This document shows positions 1 to 8,835 of a DNA stretch of 23,428 bases, piece by piece (position 1 is the stretch's first letter; each line of letters starts with the position of its first letter). The position numbers were made by a program, and so were the translations under genes. Source of the stretch: Irineochytrium annulatum (taxonomy: Eukaryota; Chytridiomycota; Chytridiomycetes; Chytridiales; Chytridiaceae); assembly GCA_027600665.1 (NCBI GenBank), contig JADGJL010000377.1:1-23428 (forward strand), written 5' to 3'. The notes under the pieces are model-generated. The model was given only the letters and a program-made list of their open reading frames with translations. It had not been told where the DNA came from and ran no database searches.

Positions 1-2252
1 CCCCCACCACAACCTCCTTCCCCCTCCCATCCACGACCGTCGCCACGCGCGGCGTCAACCCCGCCAGCGCCTCAACGGCCTGTCCCGTGCGCGCCTTGGC
101 CCTTCCCTCGAGCCATCGACCGATCAGCACGGCCTCGAGCAGCAGCACCGAGGTCTCGAAGAAGCTATCCCCGGCCCCCTCGACACCGAACATGGCCAGC
201 GCGACCGACGCGAGGGAGTACAAGAGCGCCGCGGACGTCCCCAGGGCGAGCAAGGTGTCCATGTTGGCCGATCGGGGCTTGTGCCTGAGCGCGCGCCACG
301 CGCCGGCGTAGACGCGCCACCCCAGCGCCACTTGGGCCACGATCGCGAGGCAGGCGAGCGTCAGCGTGCCGACCGTCAGGCCGCGCGCCAGAATTTTGTC
401 GAACGCCATCCGCAGGGGGTTGTCGGGCGCCAGAAGCATCTCGACGATCATGGCGATGAACAGGGCCGGGATAGCGAGGGCCGCGCCGAAGATGACGAGC
501 CACAGCAGCCGTTGCTGCTCACGATCCCTGAGCTCGCGCATGCGCTGCGCCGCGACGGTCTCCGCGGATGGCGCGACGGCGATGTCGGAGAACCCGATGG
601 CGTTGAGGGCCTGAGCGGCCGTGCGTGGGCCGGCCCAGGACGGGGAGTGGGTGATGGTCACGGACGAGGACTTGACGGAGGCTGTGGCGGAGGTGACGCC
701 TGGGAGGGACAGGAGAGTCGTCTCGGCGGAGATGAGGCATCGGGGGCAGTTGAGGCCGGGGACCTGGAGGGTTGTCGTCGAGAGTGGGGCGGAGGGCGGG
801 AGTGGAACGGGAGGGTCGTCGATGACGACGACGGTGGTCCCGGGCTCCTTGACGACTCCGCCGACGGACGCCACGGGAACCACGGGCTCATCCAAGGCCC
901 TGTTAACGCTCAAGCTCCTATCCCCAACATCCTCGCTCGAGCAATCGATGACCTCAAACCCCGCATCCTCCACCCGTTCCTTCAACTGCCTCACATTACA
1001 TCGATCCAAATCATGCCACACGACGGCCCTCGGGTGTGGCAGCAGTGTCACCGCACATCCCTCCTCTCCCTTCCTCAGCTCCCCGCGCTTGCCCTCCTCG
1101 ACCAACACGCCATCGAGCGTCGTGAGCGCGCGCGTGACGGACGCGACGCACGACGCGCATGTCAGGCCGTCGAGGTGCATCGTCGTGCGGGACCAGCGGC
1201 GGCGTGACGCGGCCGGGCGGGAAGAGACGGGTGCGGCCGCGGGGCGAGCATCGGCGTTGTGAGTGGCGGTCGTTGGGGTGCCCGCGTTCGACGGCGCGGC
1301 GGCGGAAGTGGAGGGGATAAAGTCATGATCGAGGACATCGCAGCCGACGTCGGCCAAGCGGTTGACGATCGTTTCCTTGGCAACGTCGACCTCGTGGACA
1401 ACCGTCAGCCTTGTGAGCGGTACGGCCTCCGCGCCCGCCGCGGGCGGATCCCACGTCACATCGACGACGCCGTTGACGAGAAGGAGGACGGCGCGAAGGG
1501 TAAACAGGCGAGATGTGTCTTGTGGGCGTTCGCGGACGGTAAGGATAGTGACAGTGTTGCGGTCGGGGCGGGCGAGGACGGAGACGAGGGAGGAGGAGGC
1601 GTCGCGGGAGAGGGTGTGATAGAGGGTCGTGTTTGGGTTGACAGTTCGCGGTGCGTTGGGGGACTTGTAAAATAGATCCGGGGAGAGAAAGTGGCCGGCA
1701 CGCGGGAGGTCGTCCCGGACGTTGAGGGTCGGGTGATGGTGGAAGCCTGGTGTGGAATAAGGACAAGTTGTTAAGAACATGGACGAGCATGAGTATGATG
1801 TCGGACCACAGAATGCAATGCAGAACCTTCTGCCCTCAAACTCGCCACGACTCACCGTGATATCCATGCAATGTCCTCACATGCGCCAACGACGGCAGAA
1901 GATTCGGCAGATGCAGCACCGTCCCGCACACGGCGTTCCCACCACATCGCCCCTCATTCAGAGGCTCCAGCACACCAGCCGTCGTCGTCGCCGACGCAGG
2001 CCCCGCAAACGGCGGCTGGTCGAATGGAATCGGGAACGGCAGCGGCGGCCTTGAGCGCGGCTGGCGGCGTGGCGGCCGGGCGACGCCAACGGGCGCCCTA
2101 GCGGCTGGGGCGCGAATGTCCGAGTTCGAGGCGACGGCGACGGTGTCGGTGTAGGGCATGACGGTGTGGTACTTGCTGAGGGTGTCGGGGCCCGCCCCAG
2201 CGGCGGCGGCGGGGGCCGTCGTCGCGGACCTGGCAGGTGGTGGCCTTTGCAT
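1..2252 (-). CDS. Copper-transporting P1B-type ATPase (CCC2/ATP7-like), N-terminal part, cut by window edge
   Basis: Exports Cu(+) by ATP hydrolysis, in fungi usually into the late secretory pathway for loading cuproenzymes (family knowledge). The coding sequence is complement(join(<1..1746,1856..2252)); the 109-nt intron has GTGAGT at its 5' end and CACCAG at its 3' end, phase 1. Seen in about 714 residues: an HMA-like fold at ~196-275 without cysteines; HMA2 from ~320 with CASC at 329-332; HMA3 from ~455 with CPRC at 466-469; TM1 ~546-566; TM2 ~583-606; the signature SANMDTLLALGTSAA around 628; then FFETSVLLLEAVLIGRWLEG and the start of the actuator region. The phosphorylation DKTG and ATP-binding domains lie beyond the window. 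The first ~195 residues are Ala/Pro/Arg-rich and unrecognised. Start chosen at the last ATG before that region; an in-frame ATG at complement(2334..2336) and LTR ATGs further upstream are alternatives. Confidence 0.9.
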
Positions 2253-2359
2253 GGCAGCAGTCTCGGCGGAGATCGAAATCGCGATTTTGTTGCACAAGGA
2301 CTCTCCTGTCAGTCTTCCCTGTTGTTTATTACGCATCCTGCTACGATGCCTCCCATGGG

Positions 2360-2573
2360 TGTTAAGATTGGAGGAGCATAGTGATCCGCCCCGTGGCGCA
2401 GGATCGCAAACACATTTAAGAGTAGACACCGTTTTTCCTCCCCTCATCTTTATCTCTCGCATCTACTTGACGGGCTCAGGTGCGCGCAAAATGATGACTT
2501 ACGATGAGTGGAAAGCGTATATTAATAATGATCTTTATCTCTCGCATCTACTTGACGGGCTCAGATCTCAACA
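2360..2573 (+). repeat. 5' LTR of the copia element (214 nt)
   Basis: Matches 7568-7780 almost throughout, starts TGTTAAGATT and ends CTCAACA, giving a TGTT/AACA terminal inverted repeat. It contains two copies of a 34-nt direct repeat. It would carry the element promoter and polyadenylation signals; an AT-rich stretch (TATATTAATAATG) lies between the internal repeats but a TATA function is not proven. Read on the minus strand, the LTR has an open frame from an ATG at complement(2460..2462) that continues in frame into the neighbouring copper-ATPase gene. Confidence 0.93.
2446..2564. repeat. 34-nt direct repeat inside the LTR, two copies 85 nt apart
   Basis: The unit begins ATCTTTATCTCTCGCATCTA and ends ACGGGCTCAG. 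In the 5' LTR the copies are 2446-2479 and 2531-2564 and are identical. In the 3' LTR they are 7654-7687 and 7738-7771; the second copy there has two substitutions. The position in the 3' half of each LTR suggests a duplicated regulatory or RNA-end element; function unknown. Confidence 0.9.
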
Positions 2574-2654
2574 GATTAAGAGTCTTGGCTCAAGGAGAAT
2601 AGAAGATCGTCTCGTCTCACATCGTCCTGTCGTCTCGTCTCCTGTCCATACCCA
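2574..2654 (+). other. Leader between 5' LTR and gag
   Basis: 81 nt. A primer-binding site would be expected directly after the LTR, but the sequence here (GATTAAGAGTCTTGGCTC) shows no obvious match to a known primer tRNA 3' end. The later part holds short imperfect GTCTCGTCTC repeats just before the gag ATG. Confidence 0.5.
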
Positions 2655-3680
2655 ATGTCGCACCAGAGGGAGGTAACTGCCGGCCTCCACCCCAAGTCTG
2701 GCGTCAAGATCCTCGTATTCGCCGATCGCAAGAAAGGCGTCGATCTGCCCATGTTCCAGTTTGGCATCACGTCATACATCAATAGGACGGTCGAAATCAA
2801 CTCATCATACCTCTATGCTCTTCAGGCGTCCGATCATCTGTTCAAGACGGCGATCGTCGGAGCCGGAAGTCAGGCGGCTGTCAAGATTGTGGGTATTCCT
2901 CTGCCCTCCAGAAACGATCGCGAGGAGAACGGGACGACGCGTCTTTACGAAGACAAGGACGGAGCGCTGGTTGATCCGAAAGGTCTACGTGAGCAGCAGG
3001 TTCTATGGAAGAGGGTGGAGCTAGTCATAAAGGAGATCATTCGTCAGCATGTGTGCGCGGATCTCGCTACGAGCCTCCTGGATATGACCCTATCGGCTCG
3101 TGAGTGCTGGGACAGAATTGTCACAAGAGTGGTCGGAGACAACGACACTAGGATCGACCGTCTGCGCGATGAGCTTTCGAACCTGTGCCAGGGCAGCAAC
3201 GAGACGGATATGCGTTACGGAGAGCGGGTGCAGCGCACGGTTGCGCAGCTGGCACAGCTGGGGTATCCAGGGCAGGATGTGGCCACTGCGAGGACGTTTA
3301 AAAAGGACCTGGCCCGGTACTTCCAGAACGGTCTCATCAACGTCCGGGATTGGATCAACACCTTCAAAGCGGACGGGGCGGTCGGGGACTTCGACATGAT
3401 GATAGCTTCGATTCGTGGGATGGATGATGGGGTGGACGGTCAGCAAGGCCAACGCCGCGATGCGAAGAGGGGTGCTACTGCCCTTCAGGCTCAAGGGTCA
3501 TCTTCCGCACCACGGACATCGCCGGGTGCGGTGAGGAAGGATGACCCTCGGAAGGTTTTTGTCAGGGGTATGGGAAGAGCGGACGAGGACGAGTATCGCA
3601 AGCTACTAGGTCGCTTCGGAGCGATAGAGGACGCGTTTGTGGTCCGTGACTCTGCAAGTCACGTGGATACGGTTTTGTGA
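2655..3680 (+). pseudogene. copia Gag with C-terminal RNA-recognition motif, frame broken inside the RRM
   Basis: 341 codons from the first ATG after the leader. Residues ~110-275 resemble the retrotransposon Gag (UBN2-like) helical region: CWDRI, then RDELSNLCQG, then FQNGL. No CCHC zinc knuckle is present. From about residue 298 an RRM starts: RNP2-like KVFVRGM at 300-306, then YRKLLGRFGAIEDAFVVRD. The matching RNP1 octamer RGYGFVTF (3662-3685) and the last strand DREVRVNLA lie in the -1 frame, so the Gag frame stops at 3678-3680 in the middle of the domain. A one-base loss at about 3650-3661 explains this. A programmed shift is less likely because it would cut a folded domain and no slippery heptamer is visible. 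Gag would package element RNA; the RRM presumably binds RNA in place of the zinc knuckle (inference). Confidence 0.85.
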
Positions 3681-4842
3681 CGTTCAAGGAGCTCGCCTCG
3701 GCTAGGGCAGCAACAGCTGCCACCCACACCATCGGCGATAGGGAGGTTCGAGTGAACCTTGCTGGCGACAAGCCGCAAACTGCGAGCAAGGCCCAGGCAA
3801 ATGCAGTCAAGGCCAACCCAAAGCAGGTGGACTCGGACGGTTGGGAGATCGAGGAGGGATCGGCGTTCATGGTGTCGAGCGAGGACGCAAGTGACGAGGA
3901 TGTAGACTTCCATTCGGCATTCACTCAAATAAACATGGATCAATATTACGACTCCGCGCGATCATATGCGATGGCCGTTACTCAGCCATCACGAGATGTC
4001 TCTTCACGAATTGGTTACCTCGACTCGGGATGTTCAGACCATCTCACCCCCGCGACGGATCTCTGCAACACCAGGCCTGCCGCGCACACGAAGAGTTTCA
4101 CAGTGGCTAATGGGTCACAGATGGTGGGATCGGGGAGAGTCGGGGATGTTACCACGGACGACGGGTCCTTCATGATCTCCAACGTTCATCATGTGCCGAA
4201 GGCAGCCCACACCCTGTTCTCGGTTTACAAGTTGATGCGCGACGGACACGATCTGTGGTTTGACCACGAGAGCATGACGTGCCACGTAGGTGTACTAGAT
4301 CGCTCTGCCAGCAATCAGTCGAAGGTCTCGGGGGCGAGTAAAGCCGGGATGTTTCAGTTAGATCTTGGGGCAATCGCAACGGCTCACCTCGGTGCAGGGA
4401 TACCAGCCGCTCGAGATCAGCGCCTATGGCACAAACGATTCATGCAAGTCGACGCGCGTTCGCTTATGCGCACTTTGCCGGCTGTGCATGGAATGAAGAT
4501 TAGCGGGGCTGTCGACCCGAACATTTTCTGCGAGCCATGCGTTCTTGGGAAGATCACCTCGAGGCCATATCCAACGGCCGCTTCGCGCTCGTCTAAACTT
4601 CTGGCGGTGGTCTCCATTGACGTTCTCTACGTAACAAAGGAATCATTGAACGGTTCAAGATATTTTCTCGGCTTCTCGGTCCGAAATTGCGACTTTAAAT
4701 TTGGATATCCGTGTCGAAACCGTCAGCACATCATTGAGAAAGTTCGATGGGCCTGGAAGTGGCTGGAGAGGGTGTCTGGCGAGAAAGTGCTCGAGTGGCA
4801 TGTGGATCAGGCTGGGGAGCTCGCGCGTAACGGTTCCCTGCT
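3662..4842 (+). pseudogene. copia Pol segment 1: RRM end, aspartic protease, pre-integrase zinc region, integrase core N-terminal half
   Basis: Continues the RRM in a frame -1 to Gag and stays open to 4930, though homology is lost after about 4842. An acidic linker follows the RRM. The protease active site is LDSGCSDHLT, with the catalytic Asp codon at 4022. The pre-integrase zinc region has WHKRFMQ (about 4427-4447) and CEPC (4529-4540); the second histidine of the usual HHCC set is Gln. The integrase core shows its first Asp in VSIDVLYV (codon 4619) and second in EWHVDQAGE (codon 4804). Shortly after, the copia pattern moves to another frame. In an intact element this part cuts the polyprotein and inserts the cDNA. 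Confidence 0.85.
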
Positions 4843-6842
4843 GGCATCACAGTCACAGGAACGCTCACGGAGGCACATTCGTCGAACGGAGAGATTGAGC
4901 GCTGGTTTCGATCAAGCATGGACTCAGTGAGAACGGCGCTCATAGCGGCTAAGGCGCCGCTGTCATTATGGGCCGATGCTATGGTCACCAAGTGCTACAT
5001 CAACAATCGCACTGTTCGCGGTGGAGCGGAGGTCACTCCGTATGAGCGACTGACCACCAAGCGTCCGAATGTCGTTGGTTTTCGAGTTCCATTCTGCGTC
5101 GCCTACGCTCGTATTGTCCCGGGAAATCGACGGCATGAGAAGCTCACGGACAGAGCTGTAAAGGGGAGATTTATTGGCTACACTGACCTTGACGGTTTCC
5201 CAACTCGCCACTCAGGGGGTTACAAAATTCTAACTGACGATCTAGACCCGAATGCGGTTGTTCTTACTCACGACGCATACTTTGTCGAGAATCAGTTTGA
5301 TATAAGCGAGGCAAGTGAGGAGCCTGTGGGCCTTCCTCTGACCACGTGGGGGGAAGACGAAGATGAGGAGACAGTTGCAATCCGCACCTCAAGGGGCTCG
5401 GCGAGAGGTCTTGATGGCGCCGACACCGAGTCGTATCGGCCGGAAAGCAGTAGCGAGGGCAGTGAAGGGGAGGATCCTGCACAGGCATCATCGGACGAGG
5501 ATGACTCGCGGTCATCCAACGGAGGGACGCCCCAGCCCGCCTCCGCCTCTCATACGCCGCCGCCGCTCTCATCAGCCTCGCCGCCGGATGAACCGCCGTC
5601 AACGCCCTCTCCGTTACCGGATCTTCGTTCGCCGTCTCCCCACTGGGAGGAAGCCCGGGAAGCGCCGTCGACCCCTGCATCCGTGACGCCGGAGACGCCG
5701 ACACCACCATTGAGACAGTCCAAGCGACTGAAGGGTGTGAAATTAACTCGGAGTCTGACTCTGGGGGAGGTCCTCGAGGACGCGCCATCTCTACCGTATT
5801 CTAAGCTGACGAAGACGGTGTGGCGCAGATCAGAGAGCCCGGGCGCCAGCGCGCTGAGCTCCATAGCAAGGACGACCGATACCTGGGACGCGGAAGTTGA
5901 GTTATCGGACGCGGAGGTCACATCCGCCCTGACCCCGGAGCTACAGTGCCGTCTCGAGACAGCCTGTTTGACTAAAGATGGCCCGAGGAACATTAGGGAG
6001 GCTATGTGGGATCCGAAATGGAGAGCTGCATGTCAGAAGGAGTATGATCAAATGTTAGGCATGAACGTGTTCGAGCTCGTGCCCCTCCCCCCGGGACGGA
6101 AGGCTGTCCCATCAATCTGGGTGCTGAAGGTGAAAGTGAATGATGATACGAAGCAGGAGGAATATAAGGCGAGATTGGTGGCCGATGGCGGAAAGCAGAC
6201 GGAGGGGGTTGACTTCACCCGCACGTTTGCGGCTACACCTCATCTTAACAGCTTCCGCACGCTCATAGGGATCCGTACTAAGCGACGAATGAAGTCGAGA
6301 CAGTTCGACATAACGGGGGCATTCTTAAACGCTGGCAGCGATCACGAAATCTACATGCGGCAGCCTCGCGGCATGGTGGTTGCTGGGAAGGAGCACTGGG
6401 TCCTGAGATTACTTAAAGCACTGTACAGCCTGCGTCAGGCAGGGCACCTGTGGCGCATGATGTTCGACCAATTTCTTGTGGAGGAATGTGGACTAACCCG
6501 ATGCCCAGCCGAGGAATGCCTCTACCGAAAGGAGATCGGTGGCCATCTGATGCTGGTGAATGTACACACCGACGATGGGGCTATCTTTGTGGACCGAGCC
6601 ATCGAAGCAGAAGCAGATAGCCTCCTGGACAAGATCGAAGGCCGATTCAAGATTAAGCGTCTCGGGGACCTCCGACTGTATCTAGGCATGAGACTTGATC
6701 TCGGGGATGACTATACTATGATCGATCAACATCCGTACCTTGAATCAATCCTCTCGGAGTTCCACGAACAGCCGCTGCAACAGCGTCGCATTCCCTGGGA
6801 CGCCTCGCACGACTCGGAGTTTCATATCGTCACCGATCTGAC
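4843..6842 (+). pseudogene. copia Pol segment 2: integrase C-terminal half, linker, reverse transcriptase
   Basis: Open frame from about 4843; an in-frame ATG exists at 4918 but homology begins earlier. The integrase catalytic Glu is in SNGEIERWF (codon 4897). Then come LWADAMVTKCYINNRTV and the rest of the copia integrase, a Ser/Pro-rich linker (about 5430-5720) ending in a basic LRQSKRLKG patch, and the RVT_2 reverse transcriptase: WVLKVKVN, YKARLVADG, the first catalytic Asp in QFDITGAFLN (codon 6307), LLKALYSLRQAG, and the double Asp in NVHTDDGAIF (6571-6576), where most copia elements have YVDD. LGDLRLYLGM follows. The frame is lost at the 20-bp duplication; beyond it this frame reads non-homologous residues to 7098. 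Confidence 0.88.
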
Positions 6843-6862
6843 CATATCGTCACCGATCCGAC
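6823..6862. repeat. 20-bp tandem duplication that breaks the pol frame
   Basis: Units 6823-6842 and 6843-6862 begin CATATCGTCACCGATC and differ at one base (TGAC versus CGAC at the end). Twenty extra bases move the frame exactly to the one in which the following RT tail and RNase H are open, so this duplication alone explains the shift. Confidence 0.92.
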
Positions 6863-7589
6863 CCCGAGTGACCAGGCCCACACGGCGACTCGTAACTACT
6901 GGAGACTCATTGGCAAATTCCAGTATCTTGTTCACACCCGACCAGACATCACGTACGCGACGAATAAGCTGGCACGCTTTGCGACCCGCCCGCGAATCAT
7001 CCATTTGCAGATGGCGCAAAATCTCCTTGCTTACCTTAATGCAACGCGGGATTTGCAACTCAAATTCGTGGACGACCCGAGTGAGCCGGTACACGTGACA
7101 GTATCCGCGTACGGCGACTCCGATTTTGCTGGTGACCTCGCGACGCGACGGTCGACGACGAGCGCCGTTATCATCCTGGCCGGCGCAGCTGTCGTGACTA
7201 TAAGCAAGCGGCAACCAACTGTCGCGGATTCAACCGCGGCCGCAGAGACAATTGCGATGCACGCCGTCCTCAAGGAGGTGCTTTGGCTACGTAATCTCAT
7301 GCACTGGATTGGCTACCCGGCGACAGGTCCGACCACGATATGGTGCGACAACATGGCCGCTGTCCTTAACGCTCGCGAAGGCGCCGAGAGCAACAAGACC
7401 AAGTATATGGACTTCAAGTACCATTTCATACGCGAAATGGTGCGACAGCGCTTAGTGGTTGTCGAACACTGCTCGACCACCGCCATGGTTGCCGACGTTC
7501 TCACCAAAGGACTTAGATGGGTGCAGTTCGAACCCCATCGGGCGCGCCTGCGGCTGCTCAGGGGGAGTGTTAAGATTGGGGGAGCATAG
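6843..7589 (+). pseudogene. copia Pol segment 3: RT tail and RNase H
   Basis: The frame after the duplication is open to TAG at 7587-7589. It contains YWRLIGKFQYLVHTRPDITY, typical of the region after the RT core, then the RNase H domain: AYGDSDFAGDLATRRST with catalytic Asp, the ADSTAAAETIAM segment with catalytic Glu, IWCDNMAAV with the next Asp, KYMDFKYHFIRE, and the copia C-terminal signature ADVLTKGL. RNase H degrades the RNA strand of the RNA-DNA hybrid. The last residues are encoded by the polypurine tract and the first 22 nt of the 3' LTR. The domain residues look intact, so only upstream frames are damaged. Confidence 0.9.
7560..7567 (+). other. Polypurine tract
   Basis: AGGGGGAG lies directly before the TGTTAAG start of the 3' LTR, the expected place for plus-strand DNA priming. 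It also lies within the end of the pol frame. Confidence 0.7.
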
Positions 7590-7780
7590 TGATCCGCCCC
7601 GAGGCGCAGGATCGCAAACACATTTAAGTGTAGACACCGTTTTTCCTCCCCTCATCTTTATCTCTCGCATCTACTTGACGGGCTCAGGTGCGCGCAAATG
7701 ATGACTTACGATGCGTGGAAAGCGTATATTAATAATGATCTTGATCTCTCGCATCTACTTGGCGGGCTCAGATCTTAATA
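7568..7780 (+). repeat. 3' LTR of the copia element (213 nt)
   Basis: Counterpart of 2360-2573. Differences seen: eight substitutions and one missing A in a run of four. Two of the substitutions are C to T at the very end (CTCAACA becomes CTTAATA), which spoils the terminal CA needed by integrase. Confidence 0.93.
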
Positions 7781-8260
7781 GAAGTAACGACGGTGAGGGG
7801 CGGTGATACACACCTTGAGCATTACGATCGCATTGCTTTCATGGATATTGTTGAATCATATCCTGAAAGGACTCGGCAGTGGATCTACTCCATTGATTTA
7901 TGCTGCGAGCGAGTCCTTCGTCGACCGTGCTCTCAATCCGGTTGCCACCCGTCGACTCCACGGACGAGGAGCTTGACAAATCCCGTCTTTTCGCAGCTCG
8001 TGTGCCGGCCCGGCTCTCAGCGGGGTGGCCTGTTATGGCCCAGCACACCTATCCGCCTAAGCTCAATGCGGGCAGCGCGAGCGGCTTACGCGAACAACAC
8101 CCCACTGCCGCACTTATCCCTCTTCTAGGAATTTCGCGGCGGAAAAGCCAGGCGTGCAAATCCTTTCGACGTGTGAATCCGTTCAATGTCACCGTAAATC
8201 AATGAAGACCGGCATACCTTAAAGACCAGAGAACCTAGTCGTCGCCCTCTCGCTCGAAGG
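7781..8260. other. Intergenic region between the retrotransposon and the first cyclase-like gene
   Basis: 480 nt. Open frames here (for example 7793-8128 and 7900-8205 on the plus strand) show no recognisable motif and are probably chance. It should contain the upstream region of the following gene; the only specific signal I can point to is the GTAAATCAAT box at 8194-8203. Confidence 0.5.
8194..8203 (+). promoter_or_regulatory. Upstream box GTAAATCAAT shared with the second cyclase-like gene
   Basis: This 10-mer begins 67 nt before the ATG at 8261. The same 10-mer begins 66 nt before the ATG at 14770, and the preceding bases are also similar (TTCAATGT versus TTGAATGT). It could be a shared promoter element or simply leftover similarity from duplication. 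Confidence 0.35.
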
Positions 8261-8431
8261 ATGCCCATCGCCCAGTTCACGGCCAGCTACCTCCGTGAGT
8301 TGAGCCGCGACCCGGCCGCCATCGCCCAGGTCCGCGCCGCACTCAGGGCTGGCTGCGCTTTCGAGCGGAAAGAGAGAATGGCCGTGATGATGTTGGACAT
8401 CAGCGGCTACTCCAAGATGTCGGCGGGCTTG

Positions 8432-8835
8432 GTGAGTACTGTGGAGTTTTCATGATCCTGCTCGGGCTGCTAGGACATTATGATGGCGTAGACGGACGTG
8501 AGGCGGCACCTGGAGGGACGGGAGGAGTTACAGGAGTGCGACATACGGACGACGATCCGGCAATAATGGGTGGCGAGCGTTTGGCCAGTGATCGGCTGGG
8601 CTGTTCGCAGGCGACTTCCAAAGCGGCGGTAGTGGTGCAAGATATTCTTATGCAACGAACCGTGTTATGGTGGCAGAGCACCCAGGCGTCGTCAATGTGG
8701 TTAGGACGCGTGGTGCGAAAGGTTGAGGGGAAAGGGGGATACGGGTTGAATGAGACAGGTCACCTTGAGCCTGTTCTCTCATGCTGTTTTGCTCTGTGGT
8801 CGTGGCCAACTGTTGAACATCATCATATCTCATAG
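8432..8835 (+). other. 404-nt intron of copy 1, far longer than the other introns
   Basis: Starts GTGAGT right after the SKMSAGL codons and ends CATAG before TFLGKIASE, phase 0. Copy 2 reads straight through this point (AAGLTFLGK), so the intron is specific to copy 1. I see no recognisable protein, LTR or inverted repeat in it; its open frames show no domain. Confidence 0.8.

Larger units (their letters stand above)
2360..7780 (+). mobile_element. Ty1/copia LTR retrotransposon, full length but frame-broken
   Basis: Two direct LTRs (2360-2573 and 7568-7780) flank an internal region encoding, in copia order, Gag, aspartic protease, integrase, reverse transcriptase and RNase H. The LTR ends are TGTT...AACA (5' copy) and TGTT...AATA (3' copy). 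By eye the LTRs differ by eight substitutions and one single-base indel, so the insertion is not recent. The frames run Gag, then -1 at ~3655, -1 at ~4845, and a shift from a 20-bp duplication at 6823-6862; setting these aside, Gag and Pol form one frame ending at the TAG at 7587-7589, inside the 3' LTR. The flanking 5-mers are atggg (left) and gaagt (right), so there is no target-site duplication. No convincing tRNA primer-binding site follows the 5' LTR. The copy is probably not autonomous. Confidence 0.93.

Noticed and set aside
281..1675. Long plus-strand open frames (281-1207, 621-1262, 1259-1675)
   Set aside because: They lie opposite the copper-ATPase coding frame in GC-rich DNA, are Arg/Gly/Asp-rich, and show no domain; the minus strand carries recognisable HMA and transmembrane motifs.
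2574..2600. tRNA primer-binding site after the 5' LTR
   Set aside because: The sequence does not start with the usual TGG and I could not match it to a tRNA 3' end.
3645..3685. Programmed -1 frameshift between gag and pol
   Set aside because: The change of frame is in the middle of an RRM and no X-XXY-YYZ heptamer or clear pseudoknot is visible, so a mutation is the simpler reading.
7452..7670. Minus-strand open frame across the 3' LTR
   Set aside because: It is the antisense reading of the LTR also present at 2360-2462, with no known protein similarity.
7793..8205. Small open frames between the retrotransposon and copy 1
   Set aside because: No motif, no partner elsewhere in the window, and composition as expected for chance frames.
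8452..8835. 127-codon plus-strand open frame inside the long intron of copy 1
   Set aside because: It has no recognisable domain and ends at the splice acceptor region; homology with copy 2 shows the segment is skipped.
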